Shown here piece by piece: positions 45,270 through 56,249 of a stretch of 64,000 bases of DNA. Each line of letters begins with the position of its first letter. Position 1 is the first letter of the stretch. Source of the DNA: Limnephilus marmoratus (Eukaryota; Arthropoda; Insecta; Trichoptera; Limnephilidae); assembly GCA_917880885.1 (NCBI GenBank), contig OU862927.1, forward strand, positions 40,575,571 through 40,639,570. Reading direction: 5' to 3'. The position numbers and the translations under genes are program-made. The notes under the pieces were generated by a model, which was given only the letters and a program-made list of their open reading frames with translations, was not told the origin of the DNA and did no database searches.

Positions 45270-46359
45270 AATGTAAAACTGCATAAAGTACAAGTTTTTT
45301 CATAATAAATTATTTTATTTCCTTTGGTGTACTTATCAAAATTTCATAAAAAATGTGACAACGCGAATCTGTAGCGACGAAAAATGGGTTAAGTGAAAGT
45401 TACATCCTTATCAGATAACAGCACCGTATCATTTCTTGTATTTTTCACAATTTACCGAGGGGATAAAGTTTAAAGTCGTTAATATGACTATATCCGCTCT
45501 ATCAACTTTCGTTGATTTGGAGAAAACCGCAAAAAAACTATCACATCTCTAGCATAAATAAATATTTGCTTCTCAATTTTTTTGAATAATGAAATGGAGT
45601 AACATTTTTTCGAAAAGTGTACATTTTTTTATGTATGTCTAGCATAATTTAAGTAATTTCGATTAATAAAATGGATATAGGGGATTTTGATACTCTCTTT
45701 GTGATTTACTCTCGAAATAGGGGCTTTTGAAACCCAACTGACCTGATGAGCGAGTTTCTAAACCCGTCATCTTGGCAAAATAACTGCTCGTGATTGGTTG
45801 AATTCCGATATAGCGGGTTTTGATAGTAACTTCTTGAATGATATAGCGGGTTTGTTTCTCACTCACAGTTTTAACATGGTTTTTGGTCGTGATAAGGGAG
45901 GTTTTGAAACTCAATTATAGGTTCCTCGCAAAAATGTGATGTCATACTCATTTTGTCAAAAAATCGGATATAGCGGTTATTGAAATTATAGGACTCATGT
46001 CAGAGTTGGCTAGGTGACGATTGCCCTGATAGTAGCCAACCTCCATTGAGAACCAAAAGAATTTATTTACCAGAAAATTATTTACAAAAACTGGTTGGTA
46101 CCCCCCCGGCTAGTTGAAAATAATTTTGCCATTGCGATGACATTCAAAGAAATAAATTTTTTCTCCCTGCATGTCCTTTCCCATACGTCCACAGAGCCAG
46201 AGCTTACCATTTTATATAGAAACATTTGCGGGCATGCACACAATAAATCACCAAAGTTTCATTGCAATCGGATGAACGGTATGGCATCGCATAAAATATG
46301 ACCAAACAAACAAATATTGATTTAATTTTTCAAAAGAAGCAAACACATTGTGACATGAA
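45270..46359. other. Unassigned; recurring GATATAGCGGGTTTTG motif
   Basis: At least four variants of GATATAGCGG.TTTTGA occur between 45,670 and 45,990. A LINE-3'-like block (CAAAGTTTCATTGCAATCGG) is at 46,253. No coding frame supported. Confidence 0.4.
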
Positions 46360-46521
46360 ATTTTAAATAAATAAAAAGAAAATACTTTGTTTTAAGTCAC
46401 TTTATTGTTATTTTTTAGTCTACCAGTCCTGATGATGGTACGGAGGTACCAAAACCGATAGACTAAAAAATAACAATAAAGTGACTTAAAACAAAGTATT
46501 TTCTTTTTATTTATTTAAAAT
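46360..46521. repeat. 62-bp perfect inverted repeat with 38-nt loop resembling a hammerhead core
   Basis: 46360-46421 is the exact reverse complement of 46460-46521. The loop contains CTGATGA (46429-46435), the 5-bp stem GGTAC/GTACC (46437-46441 with 46446-46450), an A-run AAAAC (46451-46455) and TA at 46459-46460, followed by GACT (46461-46464), which pairs with AGTC (46425-46428). That is the order of a type I hammerhead ribozyme with a very short helix III, but G12 would be A here. The long arms are unusual. Confidence 0.6.
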
Positions 46522-46562
46522 ATTGATTTTTTTATATACAAGATAAAAAATCAATATGACTC

Positions 46563-46957
46563 TCGACAGCCTTCGTGGTAAGGCTCTTGACTCACAATCT
46601 GAAGATCGTGGGATTGAATCCCGGCTGGCGTAAATAAATTTTATTTGATTAATTTGTGTTATTTCACAATTAATTCAATTAAAATAATATATAGTTTATT
46701 TGTGGCATTTTCTAGGGATGAAGATACTCTCAGTATCGCCCTGGTGTAAGACCACCACCCAGAATTGAAAAGTTGCTTGAAATGGCTTTAGCCGGGTTTG
46801 GTGACCAGATCTGAATAGCCTGGTACTTCTCCACTTCTCTTCTCTTCCCCATCTCCTTTCCCCCCACTACCTTCAGCCTCACAACATACTCCATAGTCTC
46901 ATTGGCTCCAGACATGAGCAGCTAGGACTCTTGCGAAGTATTCACATTAAAAAAAAC
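46563..46957 (+). mobile_element. SINE family A, full length
   Basis: Head with GTGGTAAGGCTCTTGACTC and GGGATTGAATCCC boxes, body, and an A-run at 46,949-46,956. It begins about 40 bp after the palindrome. Confidence 0.85.
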
Positions 46958-47420
46958 TCTTTTAAACTGTTTTGTACATATTAAAAGACGGTATAAAAAT
47001 TTTTTCAGATACAAAAACTGCAAGCTATGGCACGCGACGCTTAGAAAATCTTATCTTCCCCATTATGTACATATTATAGAGATTCTTTATCAATTATTAT
47101 TTTTTATCTAAGAGGATAATATTATTAACAATATGGCTTTAAAAATGATAACAATAATTCTCATTCAATATTTGACTTATTCATTTAACTGTGATACATA
47201 TCTCTATTTATAGACAAGTAATTTAATTATTATAATTTATATTTAATAAAGGGCCTTCAAAACTATGAATGTGTTTTCAAATGCTGGCTAAGACACAGTA
47301 AACAGTGTCCGGGGGTAAAGTGCATTAACTTCGGGAGGTAATTCTACATGATATTATAAGTAAAAAAAGATAAATAACTTTTTTCGAAATTCCAACTTTT
47401 AGGGGTTGTTTTGTGGTTAA

Positions 47421-48774
47421 CCCTAGAGTGGGCGCGCTATGAGCATTTTGCCGCCCTCTGCAAAAAAAACGTTAACAATTCTTAAATCTACTGCGCTCAA
47501 ACTTTGCGCTTTTTAGTAGCTGCCCCCACATTCGTTCGCAACCCGTGGCAAAAGGCTGGACACCGTCAATGCGCGGGGAGCCGCTTGAGAAGGAGGTTGT
47601 TACCATCGAGTGTCGTCCGGCGGCAATTTGCTCACTCACGTAAGTAAAAATTGTGCTGTATATTATTTACGATTTAATTTTTTTTTGTTCTCAAAAAGAA
47701 AACTATTCACTTATTATGAAAAATTCAAGTGATACTTGTAGTTTAATGTAAGAATTACTTGTGTATAAGGTAGGTACTTCTAAATAAAGAAACTAATAAG
47801 TAGTTTGACACTCTTAGTTCACCACTAAATTACAGTATTGTTGGTAGAATGAAAAAGTGAATGTTCTATTACGAATCATTATAAACGCAAGTTTATAGCA
47901 ATTGGACATTTCATTATGCTTAGAGTAAATACGATTTGTTTATTTAAATAGTTGAAATGTACCAGTAAATATAGTTGTACGGACCTGCTGCAAAGTCTGA
48001 AATGATTACATTTTACAATGAAACCAAAGGTGGTGTTGATGTCGTGGACCAAATGAAAGAAGAGTATTCTGTTGGTAGAATGACTCGCAGATGGCCAATG
48101 AGGTTGTTTTTTTTTTCAAAGATGAATATTGCCGGTATAAACAGCCAAATAATTTACAAAGGCAATACTGTACACTTGATGCTACGCCGACAGTACTTGC
48201 GGGAGATTGCGATGGTCCTGGTTAAGACATATATGACCGCAAGGTCTTCTGTAGATACCTTAAATATTCCTCTGAGGAACCAAATTGCTCGCTTTGTTCC
48301 TATAGAACAAGCATCATCTTCAAAGAAGGAAGGCAAATGCAGTATATGTCCATCAAAGAAAAATAGGCGCACGAAAAAAGGGTGTTGCAGATGCTCAAAA
48401 TTACTGTGCAATGAACATTGAACATACTTATGTGAAGACTGTTTCGCCAAAGCATATCCTCTAGATTTGGAAAATATTTAATATTGTTATTTTTTTCCAT
48501 TTTTAATAAATATTATAGAAGGATAATGTAGGATAACTAAAAAAAGTTAATTTAAATGTTAAATTTTGTAAAGTCGATTGTAAACCAAAGTTCCTTCAAC
48601 AGAGTTCAATAAATATGTTAATTTGTCATACCTTATTAGTGTTTTACTTTAATCCTAAGAAAAGAAATTAATTAAATTGCATTATTCCTTTTCAAAATTT
48701 TCCATGAAAATGAGCGGCAAAATGCTCCCCACGCGCCCACTGACGTTTTACGGAAAGACGCGCCCACTCTAGGG
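47421..48774 (+). mobile_element. Internally deleted piggyBac element
   Basis: Perfect 16-bp inverted ends CCCTAGAGTGGGCGCG (47421-47436, 48759-48774) are flanked by TTAA at 47417-47420 and 48775-48778. A second inverted pair GAGCATTTTGCCGC lies just inside each end, as in piggyBac, where terminal and sub-terminal repeats bind the transposase. 1,354 bp, against about 2.4 kb for an intact element. Confidence 0.95.
47975..48421 (+). pseudogene. piggyBac transposase C-terminal part
   Basis: The frame contains FYNETKGGVDVVDQM (last Asp of the DDD site), RMTRRWPMRLFFFSKMNIAG, then a cysteine-rich C-terminus (CSICPSKKNRR..GCCRCSKLLCNEH) like the RING/PHD-like end domain of piggyBac. A TGA interrupts it and the sequence resumes TYLCEDCFAKAYPLDLENI to 48,480. 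The N-terminal roughly 400 residues, with the first two catalytic Asps, are missing, so it cannot transpose itself. Confidence 0.92.
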
Positions 48775-49119
48775 TTAAAAGATAAAATTAGATCAGCGTG
48801 TGCGGCCAGCTTTATTATTTTTCGCTTTTTATGATACGGGCCAATCACAACCATGCAATGTTGCTACGATCGTGCCTGGCAGGCTCTCAGCAAGTAAGAT
48901 CATACCTCGCACTAAGGATTTTTAGTAGGTACGTCTTTTTGTATGGGAAAAAATGTTGGAATTTCGGAAAAAGTTGTTAATCTTTTTTACTCCTACCGTC
49001 AAAATATGATATGTAGAATCACCTGCCGAAGTTAATGCACTTTACCCCCGGACACCTTGTATAAGCAGAAATCCTATAATATAAGAGACCAGCGAGTTCC
49101 CGGCATGCGTTGCTACACA

Positions 49120-49300
49120 ACTTAATAAAGAAATTGTTTCTCCCGGCGAGTCCTCCCCCATTCGTCCCTTTCCGCCTCCCCTTCCCCTCACGCATTCCCA
49201 CTTTGCCTTCTCAGCCTTCTCTGCCTTCCCTCTCCGCCGTCCCACGAACCCCCCTCCCGCATTCTATACATTCAGTTCCGGTACATTCAGTTTTTAAACA
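49120..49300 (+). repeat. Pyrimidine-rich repeat, second copy
   Basis: Reverse-complement relative of 130-335, including the flank CATTCAGTTCCGGTACATTC and TTTTTAAACAGCTTTTC. Confidence 0.6.
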
Positions 49301-49761
49301 GCTTTTCATTTTTACGGTGGATTTTTGATAAAAAATATTGAAATCATTTTAATTACAGATTTCGGATACTTTTTTGGCTTTGAATGCTAAAAAAATTCAA
49401 GTTTCTACAAATTATCCTTTACAACTTTTTTCAAACTACAAACTTGACTTTTCATTTTTTTTTTTCATGATCTACGCAAAAAAACAATCCAAATCAAAAA
49501 AAGAAAAAATAATTGAAACAAAATTAATGCTAATAAAGGAAAATAAGTATTCTTCAATATTATAATCACCAAAATTTTAAATTTTTTAAAATTGTTTGTT
49601 TTTTGTGTAGATTACCATTTAGCAGCGTACAAAAAAGTTATAGAGGATTATTTGTAAAAACTTTATTTTTTTTCAGCATTCAAAGTTAAAAAACTAATAC
49701 AAATATTTTTCAAAATTTGATATTTTTGTGAGTAAAAAATTCTCAAAAAGTTGAAAGATAA

Positions 49762-49836
49762 ACCGCCATAGCTCAGTGGTCAGAGCATCCGACCGGCAAT
49801 CAGAAGGACACGGGTTCAAGTCCCGTTGGCGGCAAG
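49762..49836 (+). mobile_element. tRNA-like SINE head or tRNA pseudogene
   Basis: CGCCATAGCTCAGTGGTCAG (A box), a CCGGCAA loop on a 5-bp stem with one mismatch, and ACGGGTTCAAGTCCCGT (B box, perfect T arm). The acceptor stem pairs at six of seven positions. Position 33 is C, not T, and the GGC anticodon is not used by eukaryotic tRNA-Ala, so it is probably not a working tRNA. Confidence 0.5.
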
Positions 49837-49839
49837 TAT

Positions 49840-51915
49840 CTTTTCTCGGAAGATTTTTCAATGTAAATGAGTGTTTCAGGCTGACAATTATTGCTTATAA
49901 TAATTGTTACCCTTTATGCTATGCATAAAAATCTTGTCTAAACGTTAGTTTATAAATTAAAAATAATAATTTAATTTTTCTATTGTTTTGACACTTTCAT
50001 AAATCTTCCTATATATACTTGAACTTGTAACCATCCGCCCCTTGTGCCCCCCCCTCAGAGAAAATCCTGAATTGTTGATTTTTTTGCCCGTCCACCCCTT
50101 GTGCCCCCCCCAGAAACAAATCCTGGATCCGCCCTTGGCGGGCCGCATACTTATGAATACGGGGGGGGGGGGGGTTGATGTTATACCTTTTTGTTTAGCA
50201 ATTTAAAAAACAATTCTTTTGTATTTAAGTACTGGGTTGCTACCTCCTTCCTTCTTGAATTCGTGATTTTGTGTCAATTATTAATAATACATGTAAGATG
50301 ATATTACATGTATTATTAATAATGCATGTATTTTTGTTGTTGTTTTAAATCATATTTTTTTTATCTAATCTCACTTTCCCATCTTAACGGCTACTAATTT
50401 TTTCTGGGTCTTCTACTGCCGCCCTGAAAGTCTCAAATGCCCACAAGGGGGCGTTATCGCCCACTTTGATAACCTATGACCTAAGAAGTACACTATCGTT
50501 CAAAATCGACTTAGGATGTGTTAAAAAATCTACTGTGCTTTTTAAAATCAATCAATCAATTAAAATTAACGTTTTAAAATCATAAGGGCATACATACACC
50601 AAATATTTGAAAAAAAAGGTTAATACATGAAAAAAAAAAAAAAAAAACGGCATATATTCATGCGGGCCGGGCAGATATCTGCCGCGGGCCGCAGTTTGAT
50701 GACCACGGGTGTAAGTGAACAATAGGGTACATGCAGTATATGTAATATAGTGTTTTCAATGCATTTAATATATGTAAAAAAAAAACTAAACTCGAATATC
50801 GTACTTAAAATCCCCCCAAAAAATTATATAATTAATTAATTCACTTTTAAAGTTGTATGAAAATTCAAATACAAAAAATGAGTCATGACTGACTGACTAC
50901 ATTGTGACGTCACAACGCACCCACCGAGTCCCACGTGAACTTGTTTTTGTTCTAGTTGCTGGTTTAAATAAGTTTGAAAGTCATAATCGTTTAGTTACGC
51001 ATCTTAAACCCATTCGTTTGTATAAAACATATATTGTAAATACATATTATCATGACAGACAGTGGTTTTCTACAAGGACAATCTGATAATTTTCCAAAAA
51101 TCGATGCGATTATGATGGCAGTTTTTTAATGATCCTTTTCATCGCATGACACCGCTTTTTACACATAATAACATCATTTGGGATGATTATAAATAGTTTG
51201 TTTGGTGTTTAAGATGTTGTATTTGTACACTTTAGTACAATACAGTATTTATAAACGGTATTTACGGACATTTTCTTCGAAAAACAAATGATCAACTGAA
51301 GACTGGTTACTGGATTACGACAAATGTCAGCTGTCAAGAAGTGCGAAGTGATGTCACAAGACAAAACCGCGCGAAGAAGGCGTTTTAGCCCGAATTTGAA
51401 ATGTGAATATTCAAAACGTTGTTGAAGGAATATTCCTATCGTAAAAAAAATATTTTTTTGTATATTCCATTGTGTAATTTTTGGTAAAAAAACAAAAAAA
51501 GTGATTGTACCCTATTAATGAATTTACCACAGTTTTGTATGGAAGATTTAAGCTTCGATTAGGCAAATATTTGTACCACGAAATAAGGCATGTTGTTTTA
51601 TTCTTTATTCTATGGTATTATTAACCTATTGTTTCTTATTCCTAGCAAATTAACATAATTTATGAAATATTTAAGATAAATATTCAACATGGCAATGGTT
51701 CTGGTATCAAGTGTACAATATGATTCATCGAGTTGTGCTAATCTAAACATGCCATTCCATGTCTGACCTTTGCATACAGGACCAATGACTCCCAGGCCTT
51801 TTTATTGGAAAAATGGTATTCATTAGAATTAATGCTCAATGGTAAATACTGAGTTATTATTGCTATAAAACACTTTAGACTGTCCTTTGGATTACACAGT
51901 ACGCAACATAACTAT
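49840..51915. other. Unassigned repeat-derived and AT-rich sequence
   Basis: Holds pyrimidine runs with CTTGTGCCCCCCCC twice (50,040 and 50,098) followed by ATCCTGGATCCGCCCTTGG, a 15-base G-run at 50,160, a hairpin of about 20-bp arms at 50,279-50,326, an A-run at 50,630, and possible ends AATAGGGTACA (50,724) and its inverse near 51,508. No gene supported. Confidence 0.4.
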
Positions 51916-51919
51916 GCAT

Positions 51920-52018
51920 TTTTGTGAACACTGCACGAAAATCTCAACTGTCCAAAGCCAGTGGGACTATGGCAAACCCGATTGGGGTTTGTTGTCATGA
52001 ATTGGTCACTGACAGAGC
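51920..52018 (-). mobile_element. SINE family A fragment
   Basis: TGCACGAAAATCTCAACTG to GATTGGGGTTTGTTG; continues with TCATGAATTGGTCACTGAC, shared with 52,929. Confidence 0.6.
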
Positions 52019-52055
52019 ACATTTTCTTACTGTTTTTATCGGTTGTGGACATTTA

Positions 52056-52400
52056 TTTTTATTTTTACATTAGCTCCACACAGGAGGCCCTGAGGAAAAT
52101 AATTACCCTCAGGATCTGTGTCATCTTTGGGGATGCTGAGTGGAGGGTTTTTTTTTAAGGAAAGTAAGGAGTGGATATTTCTGGGAAAGAAAAATATTTG
52201 AGGGGTGGGTAGGAATCTGGGGTTTAGTGTGCCCGGGTCATCCGCTGCCAAGACCTAGACAAACCTCACCCCGTGAACTCCTGCTAAATCACCCAAACGT
52301 AGCAAACCACTTAGGGTGACGACCCATGGCAGAGGTGTTGGTTATCCAATAAATGGTTTCCGAGGCGGCGGAACCTGTTCCCGAAATTGAAAACATTAAT
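52056..52400 (-). mobile_element. SINE family B
   Basis: Minus-strand copy from the start region (CAATTTCGGGAACAGGTTCC) to the hairpin tail (CTCCACACAG at 52,075). About 150 bp of the middle are missing. Confidence 0.8.
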
Positions 52401-52868
52401 AATAATAATAATATATCTTTATTCAATGAAATTGGCAACATTACAACTAAAGAAGTACATGTTCAATGTAGATTACAAATAGATTACATCCGTACAAAAA
52501 AATTAACAAGTAGAAAGTAATGTAAGATCGGTTACACAGAAGTAGCGTAATTATACAATATTTTTAGTTGTGCATAGTCTGCCTCACTAGGTGAACCTGT
52601 ATTTTTTGTAAATTGTTTCTCACAATTTTATCTATGTTTTTTTATAAATGTATAATGTAGGTTTCTATACAGCAAAAACTTTATTTTAGATTACATTATT
52701 GTTTGTATATACACAATACAAAAACTGCAAGGTTATTACCACAATAACAACTGTCAATAACAGGGCGTTTGGGTGAGAGCATCAGTACAGGCTCAATCAT
52801 TAGAATATATCCAAATTTTAACATATTTTTTAAGTTCTTTTTGTGTTTGACTCAGTTTGATGTTTTCT

Positions 52869-53205
52869 GGATTGCATTGCACAAAAGTCTCAACTGCCCG
52901 AAGCAAGTGGGACCATGACAAACCCAATTGGGGTATGTTGACATGAATTGGTCGCTGACTGCCTTTTTATACTGGAAAGAGTGGTAGATACTCTCAGTAT
53001 CGCCCTGGTAAAAAACCACCATTCAGAATTGTAGCATTGCTTGAAATGTTTTTTTATGATTGGTGACCAGATCTGATAGCCAGGTATTTCCCAACCTTCC
53101 CCCTTCCCCTCCCAAGTATCTTCAGCCTCACAACATATCCCTGGGGATATAATTGGGGATCCCATAGTCTCACTGGCTTCACAGATGGTTGTGCGATTTT
53201 CACAT
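52869..53205. mobile_element. Two SINE family A pieces in opposite orientation
   Basis: 52,869-52,940 is a minus-strand tail-side piece; 52,970-53,205 is a plus-strand body and tail (AGTATCGCCCTGG, GACCAGATCTGATAGCCAGG). Both are degraded. Confidence 0.6.
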
Positions 53206-53569
53206 AACTTTTATTTATTTGTACATCAAGCATCCAATTGATTAGTCAGACTTCTCTGAAAAACCGAAATTTGATTTGAGTTTGCAGTTATATGTGTTAG
53301 TGTACCCTCTATCTGGTACAATACTCAGATTACTCATAAACACCACCAAATCAATTATACTGCAGAAAAACTTGTAGTGATTAAACAAAATGTTTACATT
53401 TTCTGGGTCACTAGTAGAATATTTCAAAATATTTAAAGTACTAATGTACCGGTCCGTTATGCCTCCCAGTTTTATTTAATAGCATATTTAATATGTAAAA
53501 CACAGACATGTGCAAATAACATTTGATTTATGGCGAGCATTTGAATATTGCTTTTCTCATTATAACTAA

Positions 53570-55395
53570 CTAACTAACCATCACGACGTTTCCCCGCAGG
53601 GGTAGGCAAAGAGGACAGACCGCCAAACAACTCGGTCTTGGCACAAACCCCTTGCTTCGTTTACATTCATACATCGCCTCATACGTGCTCTTTTATTATT
53701 CTGGCTCTTGACATGGCCCGACTCAAGTATCTCACTCGATCGTGCCATGTCTTTCTTGGGCATTCTCGAGTTCTTCTACCGTTCACATTTGCGTCATATA
53801 TTCTCCTTACACTCCTTTCTTCGTTCATTCGCTCTACATGCCCCAACCAACTGAGCGTCCCTTTCTTAATTTTACTCATTACGCTTACATCAGCCTTGCA
53901 TTCTTTGCGAATCTCCACGTTTCTCACACAATCGTACATGGTTTTACCACACATTCGCCTCAGGGATCTCATTTCTACAGCATTCAGTCTACTTTCATCC
54001 TTCCTCTGCCAGTTATATGCCTCACTGCCATACATCAGGTTAGGCACCAGTACTCCATTATGGACGGCAAGCTTCCCTTCTTTGGACAGTTTTTTGTTGG
54101 TGCCAACAAGAAACTGTCCAAAGAAGGGAAGCTTGCCGTCTGTTTTGTTTTTTGCTCAGCCCTCCATTGATGGAGTTACCTGCATTTACCCTTCTTTCAA
54201 TATCTCTATCAGCCTTCCCATCTCTCGTGAACATACTTCCCAAATTCATCATTTACAATTATGGTGCACATTGTTTTTATACTCTCTCTTTCAAATACCA
54301 TAACTTTAGACTTACTTACATTCATCATTAACTCATTCTTCATACACTCTTCGTTCATCCTAGATACGAGAGACTGTAGATCTTTTATACTGTTAGAAAT
54401 CAGCACCGCATCATCAGCATACAACAGGCAACATATTTCCAGATAACTCAATTTCGCACAAAATCCCATCTCTTTCAATTCTTGCATACGAGGGGGGACC
54501 CAAAAGTAACAGTTGTGCTGTGGTGGAGAGGAAGAGTGGGGGTCCCATTGTTTGACCAGGTATCCGTTAGGGTCAGTCCTCCTGAGTCAGTATGCAAAGT
54601 TGTGTTGCTGTGAGTGCATCGGTTCGCCCGTGAGATTTTTTTTAGTAAAACAACATCTTCCATTTCGGCGAAAAGGTGATGGCAGATTTATCGAGAGCAA
54701 CACGCGGCCGTGAAATTTTGTTTCCTGTTGGGGAAATCGGCAAACTATTGTAATGCTGACTGCTTATGGGGATGTTGCCCCAGGTAAAACCAGAGTCTAC
54801 GAGTGGTTTTCACATATTAAAAATGAAGAAATGTTAATTGAAGACCAACCCCGTTCAGGACGCCCCTCAACTTCAAAAACTGACGAAAACGTCAACAAAA
54901 TCAATGCCCTCGTTCGCGGAGACCATCGCCGAACCATTGATAATCTCTGTGAGATGTCTGGAATGTCATGGAGTTCAATTCAGAGGATTTTAACTGAAGA
55001 ATCGCACATGAGAAGGGCTGCAGCCAAATTTCTCCCCCGCCTTCTCACAGACGAGCAAAGAGAGTGTCGACTTCAGGCATGTTAAGAGCTCAAAATCAGC
55101 TCGAAGAGGACCCTGAATTTTTTTCCAAGGTGATCTAGCCCCCTGTGACTTATCTTTGTTCCCCACATTGAAAAGGGACGTGAATAACCATGGTGACATT
55201 ACGCAGCCTTGCTTAACACATTTTGTGATGTCAAACCACCCCGTAATATCGCCGTTCACCCTAATACATGCAACGCTTCCCTCATACAGAGGCGCAATTG
55301 CCTGTATGAGATTCGTATTCACTCCATACTTGGACAACACCTTCCAAAGCTTTTTCCTGCCAACTCGGTTGTATGCTTTTTGTAAACTCTTCTGT
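53570..55395 (-). pseudogene. LINE reverse transcriptase (copy 2), split by a mariner
   Basis: The minus strand from 55,395 encodes LQKAYNRVGRKKLWKVLSKY, ACIRVNGDITGWFDITKCVK and QGCVMSPWLFT, then the mariner intrudes (55,181 to 54,487). It resumes with ICCLLYADDAVLISNSIKDL and continues to LMYGSEAYNWQRKDESRLNA and LSWLGHVERMNEERSVRRIY. Same family as 39,105-40,064. Frameshifts and a quasi-palindromic insertion at 54,063-54,140 confirm it is dead. It lacks the endonuclease and the first RT motifs. Confidence 0.88.
54487..55181 (+). pseudogene. Deleted mariner inside the LINE
   Basis: It starts ACGAGGGGGGACCCAAAAGT, a mariner-type end. Frame 54753-55085 encodes YGDVAPGKTRVYEWFSHIKN, DQPRSGRPSTSKTDENVNK and SGMSWSSIQRILTEE (HTH region); after a frameshift comes DPEFFSKVI, then an internal deletion to DLAPCDLSLFPTLKR, which carries the last catalytic Asp. 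No 3' inverted end is visible where the LINE resumes, so the right end was lost. Confidence 0.85.
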
Positions 55396-55675
55396 GTCTT
55401 TTTTTACAAGAAACTTCTCATTATAAATATTTGAAAATGTCTACGAATCAACTGGATGATCGATATGTCTGAACAGAGTCACTTCCACAAACTATAATAA
55501 AACAGGTGTAAATAATTTGCTCATACGAACAGTAAGAATGAATCAATAATGAAATAGTAAACATTTTTCTTTAACGATGTTCGAATTGGGTGTAGTTATT
55601 TTATGTTGAATCATAAAATACGAAAAGATAAACCCTTCCAGGAAATATAATTACATATTTATCAACCTACTTATA

Positions 55676-55910
55676 GTGTGGATGATTGTAACATTGTTTG
55701 TAGGTCACAAGAATGCAATGGGCTGGACATATCAAGATAGTTACAGACAGGACATCACGAATGCAGTGAAATTGACCCAGAGTTGGAATGAAGAAGAGGT
55801 GGATGGACGGTTTGGAAGAGAATTGGCACAGGACGGGAAGGACTCAGGATTAGAGGCAATGGCAAGGGATGGCAACCCGTGAAGAGCATTTGTGAAGGAG
55901 TTAAAATTCC
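55676..55910 (+). pseudogene. Possible LINE C-terminal remnant
   Basis: NAMGWTYQDSYRQDIT, ELAQDGKDSGLEAMARDGNP and, after a shift, EHL/AFVKEL resemble the DI..W.R.AQDR..W...AF end of endonuclease-RT LINEs. Weak and frame-shifted. Confidence 0.4.
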
Positions 55911-56072
55911 ACCCATAGGTTGTAGATTGTAGACCATGGTGATGATTTAAATTAATCTGATGAGTGGTGGCAATTTTTTTCGCAGAAAATCTATTCTTCG
56001 TTGCAATTTGAAAATGACACTTCATAAATAAAGATATTAAGGCGACAAACCGGTGACCAGACAACTCATGAA

Positions 56073-56249
56073 TCATGCAACTTCAACACCTCCTTTGAAA
56101 AGTAATTTGAAGTGATGAAAAAAAAAATTTTAAAAATTGGTTAAATAGGTTACGTTAGGTTAGGTTATGGGCTAGTTTTCAATTTTTTCTTCTTCAAATT
56201 ACATGATTCTGAGTTGTCATGGAATCAACACACCACGTCGTGTAAAACT
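56073..56249. mobile_element. Small inverted-repeat element related to 18240-19437
   Basis: CAACTCATGAATCATGCAAC..AACACC..CTTTGAAAAG recurs inverted as CAAATTACATGATTCTGAG. GGTTAGGTTAGGTTA occurs inside. Confidence 0.5.

Larger units (their letters stand above)
47301..49059. mobile_element. TA-flanked MITE interrupted by a piggyBac element
   Basis: The ends share GTGTCCGGGGGTAAAGTGCA and then TTAACTTCGG in inverted orientation, with TA on both sides. Without the inserted piggyBac it is about 400 bp. No coding frame of its own. The superfamily is not assigned. Confidence 0.8.

Noticed and set aside
49762..49836. A functional tRNA gene
   Set aside because: C at position 33, anticodon GGC, and a mismatch in both acceptor and anticodon stems. 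A SINE head or pseudogene fits better.
53638..54303. 221-codon + strand frame
   Set aside because: Antisense of the LINE reverse transcriptase; the minus strand has the YADD-family protein.
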